A stretch of 64,000 nt of DNA, taken from NCBI GenBank assembly GCA_024680915.1, contig JAILBN010000023.1:1-64000 (forward strand), given 5' to 3'. A model generated the notes under the pieces. That model was not told the DNA's origin. It did not search any database and worked only from the letters and a program-made list of their open reading frames with translations. This document shows positions 1 to 9,252 of the stretch, one piece after another (positions within the stretch are counted from its first letter, which is position 1; every line of letters begins with the position of its first letter). This stretch comes from Treponemataceae bacterium. GTDB lineage: Bacteria; Spirochaetota; Spirochaetia; Treponematales; Treponemataceae. The translations under genes were made by a program, and so were the position numbers.

Positions 1-1197
1 AAGAAGTAAAATAAAGTACCCAACTAAAGTTGTGTAGGCAGCTGCAACATATCCATAAACTGGTACAAATATTAAATTTAGTATAATATTTGTTACTGCA
101 GCTAGCAATGTTCCAATTGATATTACAGCTGTTTCCCCATAAAAATATTCTACATTAAAATAAAAAGCGTAAAAAAACTGACAGACCATAGCAAGAATTA
201 CTGGAGGCATTGCTGATAATGCATGCAAGTATTCTTTTCCGCCTAGCACATATAGAACTTCAGGGGCAAAAAGCATTATTCCAACAATTATAAATGAGTA
301 TAATAAAGCAAATCTCTTCGAAACATCTTTAATTTTACTATAATTCTTATCCCTTAAGTTGTCAAAAAGCCAAGGTCCCCATGCTTGATTCAAAGCCATC
401 CAAATAACGGAAGCAATTGATGAAACTGTATATGCAATAGCATACATTGCTGCTGCTTCTGCTCCGCAAGAATGTGTAATGATTATTCTATCTGAAGAAG
501 ATAGAATTGTACCGGAAAGTGCATGAGGAATTAACGGAACAGAAATACCCAATGCATACCGAATATATTTCCAATTAAAACATTTTCCCCTCTTCCATAT
601 GCTCAAAATAATAAAAGAATCGATTATTATTGCAGGAATAACAAACCCAAGTAATCTACCAATTAATTTTTCTGGCAATATGTTAACTAAAACAACAGAT
701 AAACATATTGATCCAAAAGACTGAATAACTGAATAGAAAACAAATAATTTATACTTTCTATATATATTGAATTGTATCTGTTGGAAATCAAATGCAACAT
801 AAAAAAACATATATGCAAATAATAATCTTATGCAGCGCATATCAAGACTGAGCAACCCCTGAACTTTTTCCTGAAATACTTCACATAAAACATATACAAA
901 AAGGATTAAAACATGACTTAACAAAAGAATAGATGACAAAAAAGAATCATTATCCTTATCGAAATCATATTTCGATTTATTTATTGAATTTCGCAAGTTC
1001 AAAGTTAGTATAGGAAGGAGTAAAGCTTCCCATGCCATGAAATTAGTAACAGTTCCGTACTCTGTTTTTGTTAGTAGCCTTGCAAATATTGGGGTAGTAA
1101 TAAAGGCAATTCCATTGACAAGGAATTGGCATAATAAATAATATACTGCTGCTTTTGCAGCAGAATTTTCTTCATTGTTAAGGAATCTTTTTTTCAC
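1..1197 (-). CDS. Wzx-type polysaccharide flippase (3' end beyond window)
   Basis: Membrane protein of the MOP/polysaccharide flippase type, expected to move lipid-linked glycan repeat units across the inner membrane. Translation from GTG at 1197 begins VKKRFLNNEENSAAKAAVYY and continues with FLVNGIAFITTPIFARLLTK, the family's first membrane helix and the 'RLLT-EYG' signature, then many further hydrophobic helices. An in-frame TGA lies upstream, so GTG is the first usable start, with an AGAAAG ribosome site. The gene runs off the left edge, so about 399 codons are seen. It is the last visible gene of the minus-strand glycan operon and lies 23 bp after the acetyltransferase gene. Family placement is by recognition of sequence pattern and context; the substrate is unknown. 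Confidence 0.85.
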   Translation of the reverse strand, partial: MKKRFLNNEENSAAKAAVYYLLCQFLVNGIAFITTPIFARLLTKTEYGTVTNFMAWEALLLPILTLNLRNSINKSKYDFDKDNDSFLSSILLLSHVLILFVYVLCEVFQEKVQGLLSLDMRCIRLLFAYMFFYVAFDFQQIQFNIYRKYKLFVFYSVIQSFGSICLSVVLVNILPEKLIGRLLGFVIPAIIIDSFIILSIWKRGKCFNWKYIRYALGISVPLIPHALSGTILSSSDRIIITHSCGAEAAAMYAIAYTVSSIASVIWMALNQAWGPWLFDNLRDKNYSKIKDVSKRFALLYSFIIVGIMLFAPEVLYVLGGKEYLHALSAMPPVILAMVCQFFYAFYFNVEYFYGETAVISIGTLLAAVTNIILNLIFVPVYGYVAAAYTTLVGYFILLL

Positions 1198-1220
1198 AGT
1201 TCTTTCTAGCCTATTTCAAA

Positions 1221-1718
1221 TTAGTGCGTCTGTCCTTTATTATTTAAGGATTCGTAATGATCTTTATCTCGATACTTAAAAACTTTTGCAGGGTGCCCAC
1301 CAGCAATAGCACAATATGGTATTTCCCCTACCACAACACTACCTGCTTGAATGATAGAACCTTCTCGTATGATAGAACCTCCTAAAATAATAACCCTATC
1401 CCCGATCCATACATTGTCTTCAATCAATATGGGTTTTTCAATATACGAACTATCATATGGAACAGCACTTCCATTATCATAATTATGTATTTCAGAAATA
1501 ATTAAACATTGATTTCCAGAGTGAAAATTATTACCAATAACAACTTCTCCACATCCATATATTTTTATACCATTAAAATTAACATTACTTCCCAATTTGG
1601 TTTTAGGACTAACTTTTGAGTACTTATTCACATGCAAGTTCTCACCGTATTCAAGCACTTTTCTTTTGACAAAAAAAGCGTAAAGAATAGACAAGAGACG
1701 TTTTATAATTTTAATCAT
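1221..1718 (-). CDS. Hexapeptide-repeat (LbH) acyltransferase
   Basis: Left-handed beta-helix acyltransferase of the serine-acetyltransferase/maltose-acetyltransferase superfamily, likely O- or N-acetylating a sugar of the surface glycan. Imperfect [LIV]-G-x4 hexapeptide repeats run through the middle and end: VVIGNNFHSGNQC, PILIEDNVWIGDRVIILGGS, IREGSIIQAGSVVVG, then the closing IPYCAIAGGHPAKVFKYR typical of the family. I place the start at ATG 1718 (165 aa); a TTG seven codons upstream lies in IS-end DNA. The AGGACAGAG ribosome site for ATG 1718 is itself inside the IS terminal sequence, so the insertion now supplies its translation signal. Acceptor sugar unknown. Confidence 0.85.
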   Translation of the reverse strand: MIKIIKRLLSILYAFFVKRKVLEYGENLHVNKYSKVSPKTKLGSNVNFNGIKIYGCGEVVIGNNFHSGNQCLIISEIHNYDNGSAVPYDSSYIEKPILIEDNVWIGDRVIILGGSIIREGSIIQAGSVVVGEIPYCAIAGGHPAKVFKYRDKDHYESLNNKGQTH

Positions 1719-1726
1719 TTCACACT

Positions 1727-1943
1727 CTGTCCTGCCCAAAGTGAACTTGGACTTTTTTAGGAAAGCTTATAAGGTAGTTTAAGCCTGCTGCTGATGCAGC
1801 CAATAAGCTTTTCTGTTTATATCTGCAGTATGAAGTTTTTCTCTTCGTTCTGCAAGCCTAGCTTCCTTTCTTCCTGCAAAAAAATCTTCTGGAGTCAGAT
1901 AAAGAAGTGCGCCGTGAAGACGCTCGTTGTTGTAAAAATCAAT
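1727..1943 (-). pseudogene. IS3-family transposase 3' fragment (older, truncated copy)
   Basis: A fragment of an IS3-family element. Read on the minus strand from 1949 it encodes DQIDFYNNERLHGALLYLTP followed by EDFF-AGRKEARLAERREKL and a stop near 1780, the C-terminal 'YN-RLH-AL-YLTP' end of an IS3 OrfB integrase. The outer terminal repeat is at about 1731-1772 and is shared with the next copy at 1944. The upstream part of this transposase is missing; it is cut by the second element. Confidence 0.8.
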
Positions 1944-3307
1944 CTGTCCTGCCCAAAATAAACTTGGACTTTTTTAGGAAAACTTATAAGGTGGTTTAAG
2001 CCTGCTGCTGTTGCTGCCAATAAGCTTTTCTCTTCGTTCTGCAAACCTTAATTCCTTTCTGCCTTCAAAATAATCCTCTGGAATCAGATAAAGAAGTGCG
2101 CTATGAAGACACTCTTTTTTATAAACAATCAATCCACTGTGCAATTTTTCCTTTTGCATCTTCATAACTTAAGCATGTTGCCTGGGGAACGTGTTCAGTC
2201 TTCAGAGTTGAATGAAAACGTTCAAGTTTTCCGTTGCTCTGAGGATGACAGACTCGTGCTGCTGTTTCGTAAAGTTCCAGCAGAGAAATCAAAGATTTGA
2301 AATCCTTAGAAATGAACTGCTTTCTGTTGTCGTGGATATAATTCTTGCTTTTTCTTCTGGATACTTTTCCTTTACTCTTGCAATCAGAAACCTAATGTTT
2401 ATTCCCTCCATGTTTTCACATAATGCCCAGTCCAGAATCTTTCTGGAATAACCATTCATTATGCTATAAAATAATAAAACACACCATGAACCTTGATATA
2501 TGAAATATCTGTATGCTACTGTTCATTCGAAGCCCCGGGCTGGTAAAACCTTTTTCTTCGCTTCTCCTTCATTTTTAGCCCTTTGTGAACTAAATCGTAC
2601 TCTTTCATGGTGTTATAAACGCTCGCAGGACGGACAAAGGCTACATTCTATTCTATCATCTGCCATTCAAGGTAGCGGTAGCCGTCAAGAAAGTTCTTGA
2701 GGGCGAGGACATACTTTACAAAAGGCACTCTTTCTTCCGGCGTATACCTGTTGCGTTTTGGAGTTGCGTGATTATGCCTTGTCTCAATTCTTTTCCTTGT
2801 CTGTCATTCATGCCAAGTACTTTTAGAAACTCCTGTAAAAGTTACTAAAACTGGAACAATGATTTCGGTTTTCTCTGCCATCTTCTGCACTTCAGTTTCT
2901 ATCTGAGTCCGCGTTTTAAGGCTGACCTTTTCTTTCCCTAGCTCCGACCCCAAAAGTTTTTTATCATCATGTTTTCTTCTGCAATCTCAGCTATAACTTC
3001 GTCCTTCTTTTTTAGCTTTGCTACCAGATCTTCGATTTTCCGTTGCTGCGCTTTTTCCGTTATATCTGGTCTGTGACGGTCGAAGCTTTTTCAAGAAATT
3101 CTTTCTTCCAGTTCAGGATCATATTCGTATGAATATTGTTTTCCTGAACAACATCGCTTACCGCTCGTTCATCTTGAATTACTGACATTATCATTTTCAG
3201 CTTTTCTTCTGAGCTGAATGCCCGTCTTATTCTTCCCATAAGGTTCCTTTCTTTTGTGATTATACACCTTATTAACTTTCCTTTTTTAGTCCAAGTTGCG
3301 GTTAGGC
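1944..3307 (-). mobile_element. IS3-family insertion sequence, decayed
   Basis: Near full-length IS3-type element with imperfect terminal inverted repeats. The left end (about 1949-1990) and the right end (3265-3307, read on the minus strand) share the TGCC start and AACTTGGACT, followed by AGGAAA. OrfA begins at ATG 3240 (MGRIRRAFSSEEKLKMI...), a helix-turn-helix protein that stops early. OrfB pieces are recognisable in several frames: DWALCENMEGINIRFLIA, SDN-KQFISKDF, HPQSNGKLERFHSTLK, and a C-terminal piece at 1974-2165. Frame changes and stops show it is dead. There is no intact gene in this stretch. Small open frames on the plus strand here are by-products. Confidence 0.85.
2166..3240 (-). 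pseudogene. IS3 OrfA/OrfB transposase remnants
   Basis: Broken transposase genes inside the IS. OrfA starts at 3240 with MGRIRRAFSSEEKLKM and ends early at an in-frame stop after about 59 codons. Further downstream the DDE integrase core can be followed only by changing frame: WALCENMEGINIRFLIARVK, then SDNRKQFISKDFKSLLELYE (second catalytic Asp), then HPQSNGKLERFHSTLKTEHV (catalytic Glu). No continuous reading frame spans the region. Confidence 0.75.
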
Positions 3308-4879
3308 ATTACAATCAAATCCTAAATTGACAATATTCCTAATTGCATTTATGGTTGATTCCTTGGCGTTTTCTTTCCAAAATAAATTCGTGTCATAATC
3401 AATACTATCAGAGTCCATTCCAAACATAATATCCTCCGCTGAATTAACTAGAATCGCATATCTAGAATCTATCAATACTTGAACATGTTCTAAATGACCT
3501 ATATTCAAAATAAATGTTTTTAAATTATACCCTAAGCCTTCAAACAACGCAGTTGAATATACTCCAACTTGTGCAATACTTTTTGAGAATAATTTATAAA
3601 TTGACACATCTGCGTTATCAACCACCATCACTCCAGATTCAAGTAACCAAGGGTAAGATTCTTGCCATGTAGAATACTCACCAGGATGAAGTTTATAAAC
3701 TATGGAATAATTGACTTTTGCCTTTATCAATAAGTTTTGTAATGACACAGCAAGTCGAGATAATTTCTCTCCAATAGTGCCACTAGAAATAAATATAATG
3801 GCATTGCGTTTTTCACATGTCGGATATTTTCTAATTGATTCTTCATAATACGGAAAACCTGTAGATAGAACCTTAACAGTTTTTAGGGGAAGTCTCATTT
3901 GGTTTTTCCAGAAATCAGAAAAACACAAAATATAATCTGGTAATATTTTATACTCACAATCATAAATTGCCCAATTATAGGCTACATGATATCTACCGGT
4001 AAGACCATGTTGTAATTCGATAATAGGGACTTTCATTTCATGAAGCAATTCATTAACAACCATGTTTTCAAAACGATAATATACAACTTCAATTATAACT
4101 TTTGCTTTCACAATAGGAAGCATGTTTTTAAAATATTTTTTTGTGATAACGTAATATTTATATAGATGAAATACCTTTGATAAGATAGAATCTGGATTTA
4201 TTACAACATTACTAAAATTCTTAATTCTTTTAGAAATAATATATAATGTGTCTCTGATATCACCAATCTCAGAATCAGTTAGTTTTAGTCTCCATAGTTT
4301 ACTAATTATCGATCTTATATAGAACAATCGGTCTGTATAAAAGATATTCTTTGTTTCACACGGAACATAATGACACCCCTCATTTGGATGTTCACAGGTA
4401 AGAGAATCATCAAATATATTTGCAATTGGGTCTGTATATTGACTTACATACTTTCCGTTCTCTAATATTCGCCTTGGATGACAAAAAATCAATACAGATT
4501 TAGAGCCTTTATAATTCTTTATACTATATTTTTTCGAAAATATTATTCTGGCAATATTCTTGAATAATTCCAAAGAATTGAAATGTGTTTTATTAAATGA
4601 AACCCCATCATTGTTAATTTTCGATATTATTGATGTATATGTTTCCTCTCTAATATATTGCCAATAATAAAAACCTCTAAAGGACTTAGAATATAAATCT
4701 AGTTCTTTTTCCATTTTTATATAATCTTCAATGATATGATTTGATGGCACGTACCCCCCCCTACAATACTCAATAAAATAAAAAAAACATACTGTCATTA
4801 TATACAATTTAAAATGAATCGTTGTTTTTAATATGGCTTTTAAATAAAAAGATATTTTTTCCCTAATTCTCTTTAGCAA
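3302..4879 (-). CDS. GT-B type capsule/teichoic-style glycosyltransferase
   Basis: About 525-residue protein resembling capsule polysaccharide and CDP-glycerol/polysialyl-type GT-B transferases. The middle has IELQHGLTGRYHVAYN, the C-terminal half has IYKLHPGEYSTW and TALFEGLGYN, motifs around the nucleotide-sugar pocket of such enzymes. The frame opens at TTG 4879, overlapping the polymerase gene by 17 bp. GTG 4750 or ATG 4714 are alternative starts, and the family-like part (FRGFYYWQYIR) begins only near residue 68. A run of eight G (4754-4761, coding strand) sits between the TTG and those starts. The stop codon TAA and the last Ala codon come from the IS terminal repeat, so the native end may be lost. 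Confidence 0.65.
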   Translation of the reverse strand: MLKRIREKISFYLKAILKTTIHFKLYIMTVCFFYFIEYCRGGYVPSNHIIEDYIKMEKELDLYSKSFRGFYYWQYIREETYTSIISKINNDGVSFNKTHFNSLELFKNIARIIFSKKYSIKNYKGSKSVLIFCHPRRILENGKYVSQYTDPIANIFDDSLTCEHPNEGCHYVPCETKNIFYTDRLFYIRSIISKLWRLKLTDSEIGDIRDTLYIISKRIKNFSNVVINPDSILSKVFHLYKYYVITKKYFKNMLPIVKAKVIIEVVYYRFENMVVNELLHEMKVPIIELQHGLTGRYHVAYNWAIYDCEYKILPDYILCFSDFWKNQMRLPLKTVKVLSTGFPYYEESIRKYPTCEKRNAIIFISSGTIGEKLSRLAVSLQNLLIKAKVNYSIVYKLHPGEYSTWQESYPWLLESGVMVVDNADVSIYKLFSKSIAQVGVYSTALFEGLGYNLKTFILNIGHLEHVQVLIDSRYAILVNSAEDIMFGMDSDSIDYDTNLFWKENAKESTINAIRNIVNLGFDCNA

Positions 4880-6248
4880 AAGATCTTACTCGTAAAATCT
4901 TAACAGCTCTTAGCAAAAAAGTAAGTACTAATACCATTAATAACTCTGGTGCAATGATAAATGGAAGTTGGAAAAAAGATTGATAATGCCCAAGATAACC
5001 TTGAACAAAGGTATAAGTGAGCATTGAGTAGAATCCCACAGACAACTCCTTATTGGAAGAAACCTCTATTTTATACATCATTTTCCTGTCAATAATTGCC
5101 GTTAATACAACTAACAAAAAAAGTACGATTAGAGACAAAGGAAGACCAAAATCTGCGTACAGATTGAATATTCCTATAGAACCTCCTGTTCCTCCACCCC
5201 CATCGATAACGTAATCCTTATATAAACTCGCATAAGCCTCTCGCGAAAGATTTACAGGTTTTCTGCCTATAAGCGAATCAATGAGTGTTAAGGAAACACC
5301 TTTACCAAACAAACATCCACCAAAACTTGAATCTAGTGTCATTTTTTGTAGATAAACCGAACTTGATTGCTGAACAAAAGCTCTTGTCAACATTGAGTTA
5401 AAACCATAAGAAAAGTTCTCAAGTCCCATGAATCCAGTATAAAGTGCAACAAAAAGAAATAATACTATGATTATAAAAATAATAATTCTCCGTCTAATTT
5501 TACGATTTTCATTCACGGGCTTCAATGAAAAACTTAAATTGGCTACAGGTATTAATACTCTCAATCTAATGTAATAATAATCAATAAAAATGATTATTAA
5601 TAAATATATTAATGGCACTTTTTCCGTAGTATAAAACTGCAAAAAAATGACAATAGCAAAGAAAATCCAAAACGGAACTCTGTACTTCCTCTTATTATTC
5701 AAATATTTTATATACAGTATACTGAAAAGATACAATGTAAGATAGCCAAATACTATTGTTCTATAATTATAAAAAAACGGTGCGTTATAATACGAAGTGA
5801 AATTATGTGTAACTTGCAGTCTTGCAATAGCAACAGAATAGACATCTTTACCAGAGATTAACATAACTAAAGGAATGTTACCTTTGATTATAACAAAGTA
5901 TCCAATAGCATATATTATTACAAAACTAATCAAAAGATATAGAAAAGTATCATCCACACTTCCCGAGTAACTATTAATAGTATGCTTTTGTCTTAATCTT
6001 TGACCAAATATCAGACCGAAAGGAATTATTAATGCATTCGCTAGATATAAAATATATAATGTAAAATCAAGCTTATTATATCCAAAGATCGTTCCATAAG
6101 AATTCGCAACACCTGAAAAAGAAAAAAGAATTGTGCTAATCAACATTACAAAGTCTGACAGAGATAATTGTTTTTTTCTTTTTACAAAGTAAAAAACAAT
6201 TCCAACTCCAGCAAGAAAGAAATATAATATTGATAACAATACTTTCAT
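4863..6248 (-). CDS. Wzy-like O-antigen/polysaccharide polymerase
   Basis: 461-residue integral membrane protein, probably the periplasmic-side polymerase that joins repeat units. It shows roughly ten to twelve hydrophobic helices (first: LLSILYFFLAGVGIVFYFV) with a larger loop around residues 280-360 containing LTRAFVQQSS and the GKGVSLTLIDSLIGRKP segment, the usual shape of O-antigen polymerases. Sequence conservation in this family is low, so the call relies on topology and on its place between a deacetylase and a glycosyltransferase. ATG at 6248 follows a GGAAAATG-type ribosome site. Very AT-rich compared with araB or gyrB. Confidence 0.75.
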   Translation of the reverse strand: MKVLLSILYFFLAGVGIVFYFVKRKKQLSLSDFVMLISTILFSFSGVANSYGTIFGYNKLDFTLYILYLANALIIPFGLIFGQRLRQKHTINSYSGSVDDTFLYLLISFVIIYAIGYFVIIKGNIPLVMLISGKDVYSVAIARLQVTHNFTSYYNAPFFYNYRTIVFGYLTLYLFSILYIKYLNNKRKYRVPFWIFFAIVIFLQFYTTEKVPLIYLLIIIFIDYYYIRLRVLIPVANLSFSLKPVNENRKIRRRIIIFIIIVLFLFVALYTGFMGLENFSYGFNSMLTRAFVQQSSSVYLQKMTLDSSFGGCLFGKGVSLTLIDSLIGRKPVNLSREAYASLYKDYVIDGGGGTGGSIGIFNLYADFGLPLSLIVLFLLVVLTAIIDRKMMYKIEVSSNKELSVGFYSMLTYTFVQGYLGHYQSFFQLPFIIAPELLMVLVLTFLLRAVKILRVRSFAKEN

Positions 6249-6273
6249 CTACATTTTCCTAACAACTTCAGAT

Positions 6274-7071
6274 TTAAATACTATACTTTATACCCTGTAA
6301 TAGCCGTAAAAAGTTTTCTTTGCTATTTCCTTTAATATCCACAACCCAATTCCTTGGATGTGTAAGCATCATTATAATTTTTGTGTTTCTGTTAATGCTC
6401 GATATTACTTCTTCTGAAAATCTATCAAGTAATATTTGATCAGCAAACCTCTCATTAACAAAATCATTTATGCTTTTATCATATGCTTCAACTAAAATTT
6501 TTCCCTTCTCACGAATAATCACATCATTTTTTAACAACTCATAGTTTTGAAACTGCAATCGTGTATTAATAAAATCTCCATGAGAAGCAACTGTCAAACT
6601 CTTTGAAGCTGTTTTTAAACGATAATCAATAAGATCTTCAATAAATAAATTCTGAATATCTGGAAGCACTTGTTTTATTAACTCAACATCCCTAAACCTA
6701 TGTTTCTTTTCATAATCTGCAATTTCTTCGTAATGGTATCCTGTCTCATAACCATATTCCTCAATTTCTTTTATTAGATTAACATCAATTGTTGATTTCC
6801 TAAAATAATAGGTAGATGACCCCTTACTACCGTAAACTTGTTTTTCAATCTCAAACATTTTTCTAGCTATTTTAGGTGACGTGTCAATATCATGCCTATT
6901 AATTAAAATTTTAGTATTACTGTCAAAATCTTTAGAATTAAGTATATTATAGAAATCTAAAATACCTACCATTTTATACCCTTTAATTTTTGCCGTTTCT
7001 AGTAAGTTTTTATAACTAGGCAATCTATTGGGTTTAAAATAATCCTCGTATATTCTTTTTACAAATCTCAT
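6274..7071 (-). CDS. Polysaccharide deacetylase-like protein
   Basis: 265-residue protein of the carbohydrate esterase 4-like fold. Visible are ILINRHDIDTSPKIARKMF, where the HD pair matches the catalytic-base/metal ligand site, YYFRKSTID, and GYETGYHYEE, the usual position of the metal-binding histidine, followed late by MMLTHPRNW. No signal peptide is visible, so it probably works in the cytoplasm on a nucleotide- or lipid-linked sugar. RBS GAGGAGCTAAA precedes ATG 7071. It follows a 155-bp gap that contains a branched hairpin structure. Confidence 0.65.
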   Translation of the reverse strand: MRFVKRIYEDYFKPNRLPSYKNLLETAKIKGYKMVGILDFYNILNSKDFDSNTKILINRHDIDTSPKIARKMFEIEKQVYGSKGSSTYYFRKSTIDVNLIKEIEEYGYETGYHYEEIADYEKKHRFRDVELIKQVLPDIQNLFIEDLIDYRLKTASKSLTVASHGDFINTRLQFQNYELLKNDVIIREKGKILVEAYDKSINDFVNERFADQILLDRFSEEVISSINRNTKIIMMLTHPRNWVVDIKGNSKENFLRLLQGIKYSI

Positions 7072-7123
7072 TTTAGCTCCTCTATATTTGTTTAGTTAAT
7101 TCTTCATCAGTTCCATGTACAAC

Positions 7124-7195
7124 AATACATCACTATACTGATTTTTATCATAAAAATGAAATGACTGCCATTTCAACTGAATAGTGAATTGTATT
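7124..7195 (-). ncRNA. Three-way-junction leader structure upstream of the deacetylase gene
   Basis: Within the 155-bp gap between the ketoisomerase fusion and deacetylase genes the minus-strand RNA can form a closed branched structure. The outer helix pairs 7124-7129 with 7190-7195 and 7130-7136 with 7181-7187, with a two-base bulge. It encloses hairpin GAAATG-n5-CATTTC (7158-7174) and hairpin ATTTTTA-n3-TAAAAAT (7141-7157). All stems are perfect Watson-Crick. No run of U follows, so it is not a simple terminator. Function unknown. Confidence 0.4.
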
Positions 7196-7226
7196 ACATT
7201 ATTTCTATAAACAAGAACAATTTATA

Positions 7227-8138
7227 TTACTTTTCCGTAAATCGTCTGAATTCTTTATAATCCCTTATATAATCCTCAGCTTTGTAGTAGTCGGATGCCG
7301 CAACACAAAGTACAGAATCTTTTTGTAACCAAAGCATTTCTCTCCATGTACATTGATCAATTATAACACCGATGCTCGGGTCAGAGAGTTCTATCTCTTC
7401 TCGTCCACTTTTGTTCTCAAGAATTAGTTGAATACGTCCATATGGACAAAATAATAGCTGCTTCAGTTCCTTATGAGCATGAAATCCTCGTCTTACTCCT
7501 TCTGGAACTTTTGAAATATAATAAATACGTTTAATCTCAAATGGAATCTCTCGTGTTGCCTCGAAAAATGAGAGTTCTCCAGCATCAATAGTCGGAATTG
7601 TCTTAATATGAATTACTTTACATCCAGCAACAGTCTCTCTAACATTAAATTCATCCCCCTTAAGAACAGAATACCATTTAAGGTTCTCTATTCCATTATA
7701 TCTTTTAAGAATCTTTTCTGGAACCTCTACAACTTCATGGAAATTATGCTTATCATAGAATCGTACTGCTCTATCGTTATCTCGAGCAACACACCAATAA
7801 ACACTCTCTAGTTCAAGTTCGTTAAAAGCCTTATTAAGTATAGCCTCCATCCCAAACCATGAATAACCTCGCCCCATTGCAACCGCACGAACAGTTATCG
7901 CAAATTCAGCACTACCATCTTCAATATTTTTAAGGCTTACAGTGCCCATATATTCATCAGTATCAGAAACGATAGCAAGATGTATATTCCTTTCAGAGAT
8001 ACTTGATATAATAAAATCCTGACAATCATCCATTGTTTTTGCAAGGAAATTTCCTCGAAGTTTTTCAACAACACTTATGTCATGCATCCATTCAAGCATT
8101 AAAGGAGCATCATCTTGCTTTAATTCTCTTAAATACAT
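7227..8138 (-). CDS. Fusion: GNAT N-acetyltransferase + FdtA/QdtA-like 3,4-ketoisomerase
   Basis: Two domains in 303 residues. Residues 1-160 are a GNAT fold (VSLKNIEDGSAEFAITVR, GRGYSWFGMEAI, NDRAVRFYDKHNF). Residues from about 172 are a WxcM/FdtA-type cupin: RIYYISKVPEGVRRGFHAHK with the two histidines expected at the active site, then CPYGRIQLIL and WREMLW. FdtA/QdtA convert dTDP-4-keto-6-deoxyglucose to the 3-keto sugar. The next upstream gene is an FdtB-type aminotransferase, so the pair plus the GNAT domain would make dTDP-Fuc3NAc or dTDP-Qui3NAc. Known bifunctional versions use a hexapeptide acyltransferase domain rather than GNAT. ATG 8138 with RBS GAGGA. Confidence 0.85.
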   Translation of the reverse strand: MYLRELKQDDAPLMLEWMHDISVVEKLRGNFLAKTMDDCQDFIISSISERNIHLAIVSDTDEYMGTVSLKNIEDGSAEFAITVRAVAMGRGYSWFGMEAILNKAFNELELESVYWCVARDNDRAVRFYDKHNFHEVVEVPEKILKRYNGIENLKWYSVLKGDEFNVRETVAGCKVIHIKTIPTIDAGELSFFEATREIPFEIKRIYYISKVPEGVRRGFHAHKELKQLLFCPYGRIQLILENKSGREEIELSDPSIGVIIDQCTWREMLWLQKDSVLCVAASDYYKAEDYIRDYKEFRRFTEK

Positions 8139-8153
8139 ATATCCTCTTATTTT

Positions 8154-9248
8154 TTAAAATTCGTTTATAGCATCAACAACATACTGAATTTCTTCATCAG
8201 TCATTCCGTAATACATCGGAATGCTAAGTTCTGTAGCACTGATTTCTTCAGCAGTAGGTAACGTTCCCAGTGGAATGTTCAAGTCCTTATAACATTCCTG
8301 AAGATGAATCGGAATCGGGTAATGTTTGTTAGTTCCTATTCCTTTTTCATTTAAGTGCTTCTCAAGCGCTTTTCGTTCAGCACAACGGATGCCATATATA
8401 TGCCAAACTGGTACGCAATCTGTATTAACGTAAGGAATAAAAACCTTGGGATTAGTAATGCCCTCTGTATATTTTCGTGCAATTTGTCTTCGTTCTTCGT
8501 TCATCTTATCAAGATGGGACAATTTTGTTACTAAAAAAGCCGCCTGTAGTTCATCAAGTCTACTATTGTTTCCTTTGTAGATATGATGATACTTATAATC
8601 AGACCCATAGTTTCCAAGTGCACGTACCGTGTCTGCTAGTTCTTTATTGTTTGTCACAACAGCCCCTGCATCGCCAAGGGCTCCAAGATTTTTACCAGGA
8701 TAAAAGCTGAATCCTGCGGCATCTCCAAAAGTGCCGACTTTTTTCCCTTTGTACGTGGCACCATGTGCTTGTGCACAGTCTTCAATAACCTTTAGCCCAT
8801 GTATCTTAGCTATGCCCATTATTCGTTCCATATCGCATGCTTGTCCATAAAGGTGAACCGGCATGATAGCTTTCGTTTTCTCTGATATTGCCTCTTCAAT
8901 GAATTCTGGGTTTATATTAAATGTATGAATATCTGGTTCTACGAAAATCGGCTTTGCCCCTACATAAGTTACAGCCAGAGCTGTAGCAATATAAGTATTG
9001 GACGGAACAATAACTTCATCACCTTCACCAATCCCTAATGCCTTTAGTATAAGCATCAGGGCATCCAGACCATTTCCTACACCTACACAATACTTTGCAC
9101 CACAGTATTCAGCAAACTCTTTTTCGAATCTCTTATCTTCAGCACCATCAATATACCATGAGCGTTTGAAAACACGATCAAAAGCTTCACGAATATCTTT
9201 TTCCATTTCTTTCTCCATCGGGAGAAATGTCACAAACGGAATTTTCAT
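8154..9248 (-). CDS. fdtB: FdtB/QdtB-type sugar aminotransferase (DegT/DnrJ/EryC1)
   Basis: PLP enzyme of the DegT/DnrJ/EryC1/StrS family, 364 residues, the usual length. It would transaminate dTDP-3-keto-6-deoxyhexose. Motifs: [19 protein letters not shown] (cofactor phosphate site), [13 protein letters not shown], and [19 protein letters not shown], where K is the Schiff-base lysine. It lies 15 bp upstream of the ketoisomerase fusion, which supplies its substrate. RBS AGAGGT precedes ATG 9248. Assignment to FdtB rather than another 3-aminotransferase is by context. Confidence 0.85.
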   Translation of the reverse strand: MKIPFVTFLPMEKEMEKDIREAFDRVFKRSWYIDGAEDKRFEKEFAEYCGAKYCVGVGNGLDALMLILKALGIGEGDEVIVPSNTYIATALAVTYVGAKPIFVEPDIHTFNINPEFIEEAISEKTKAIMPVHLYGQACDMERIMGIAKIHGLKVIEDCAQAHGATYKGKKVGTFGDAAGFSFYPGKNLGALGDAGAVVTNNKELADTVRALGNYGSDYKYHHIYKGNNSRLDELQAAFLVTKLSHLDKMNEERRQIARKYTEGITNPKVFIPYVNTDCVPVWHIYGIRCAERKALEKHLNEKGIGTNKHYPIPIHLQECYKDLNIPLGTLPTAEEISATELSIPMYYGMTDEEIQYVVDAINEF

Positions 9249-9252
9249 TATA

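Noticed and set aside
2103-2700. Plus-strand open frames over the IS remnant
   Set aside because: They run antisense to recognisable IS3 transposase pieces and have no ribosome sites or family features.
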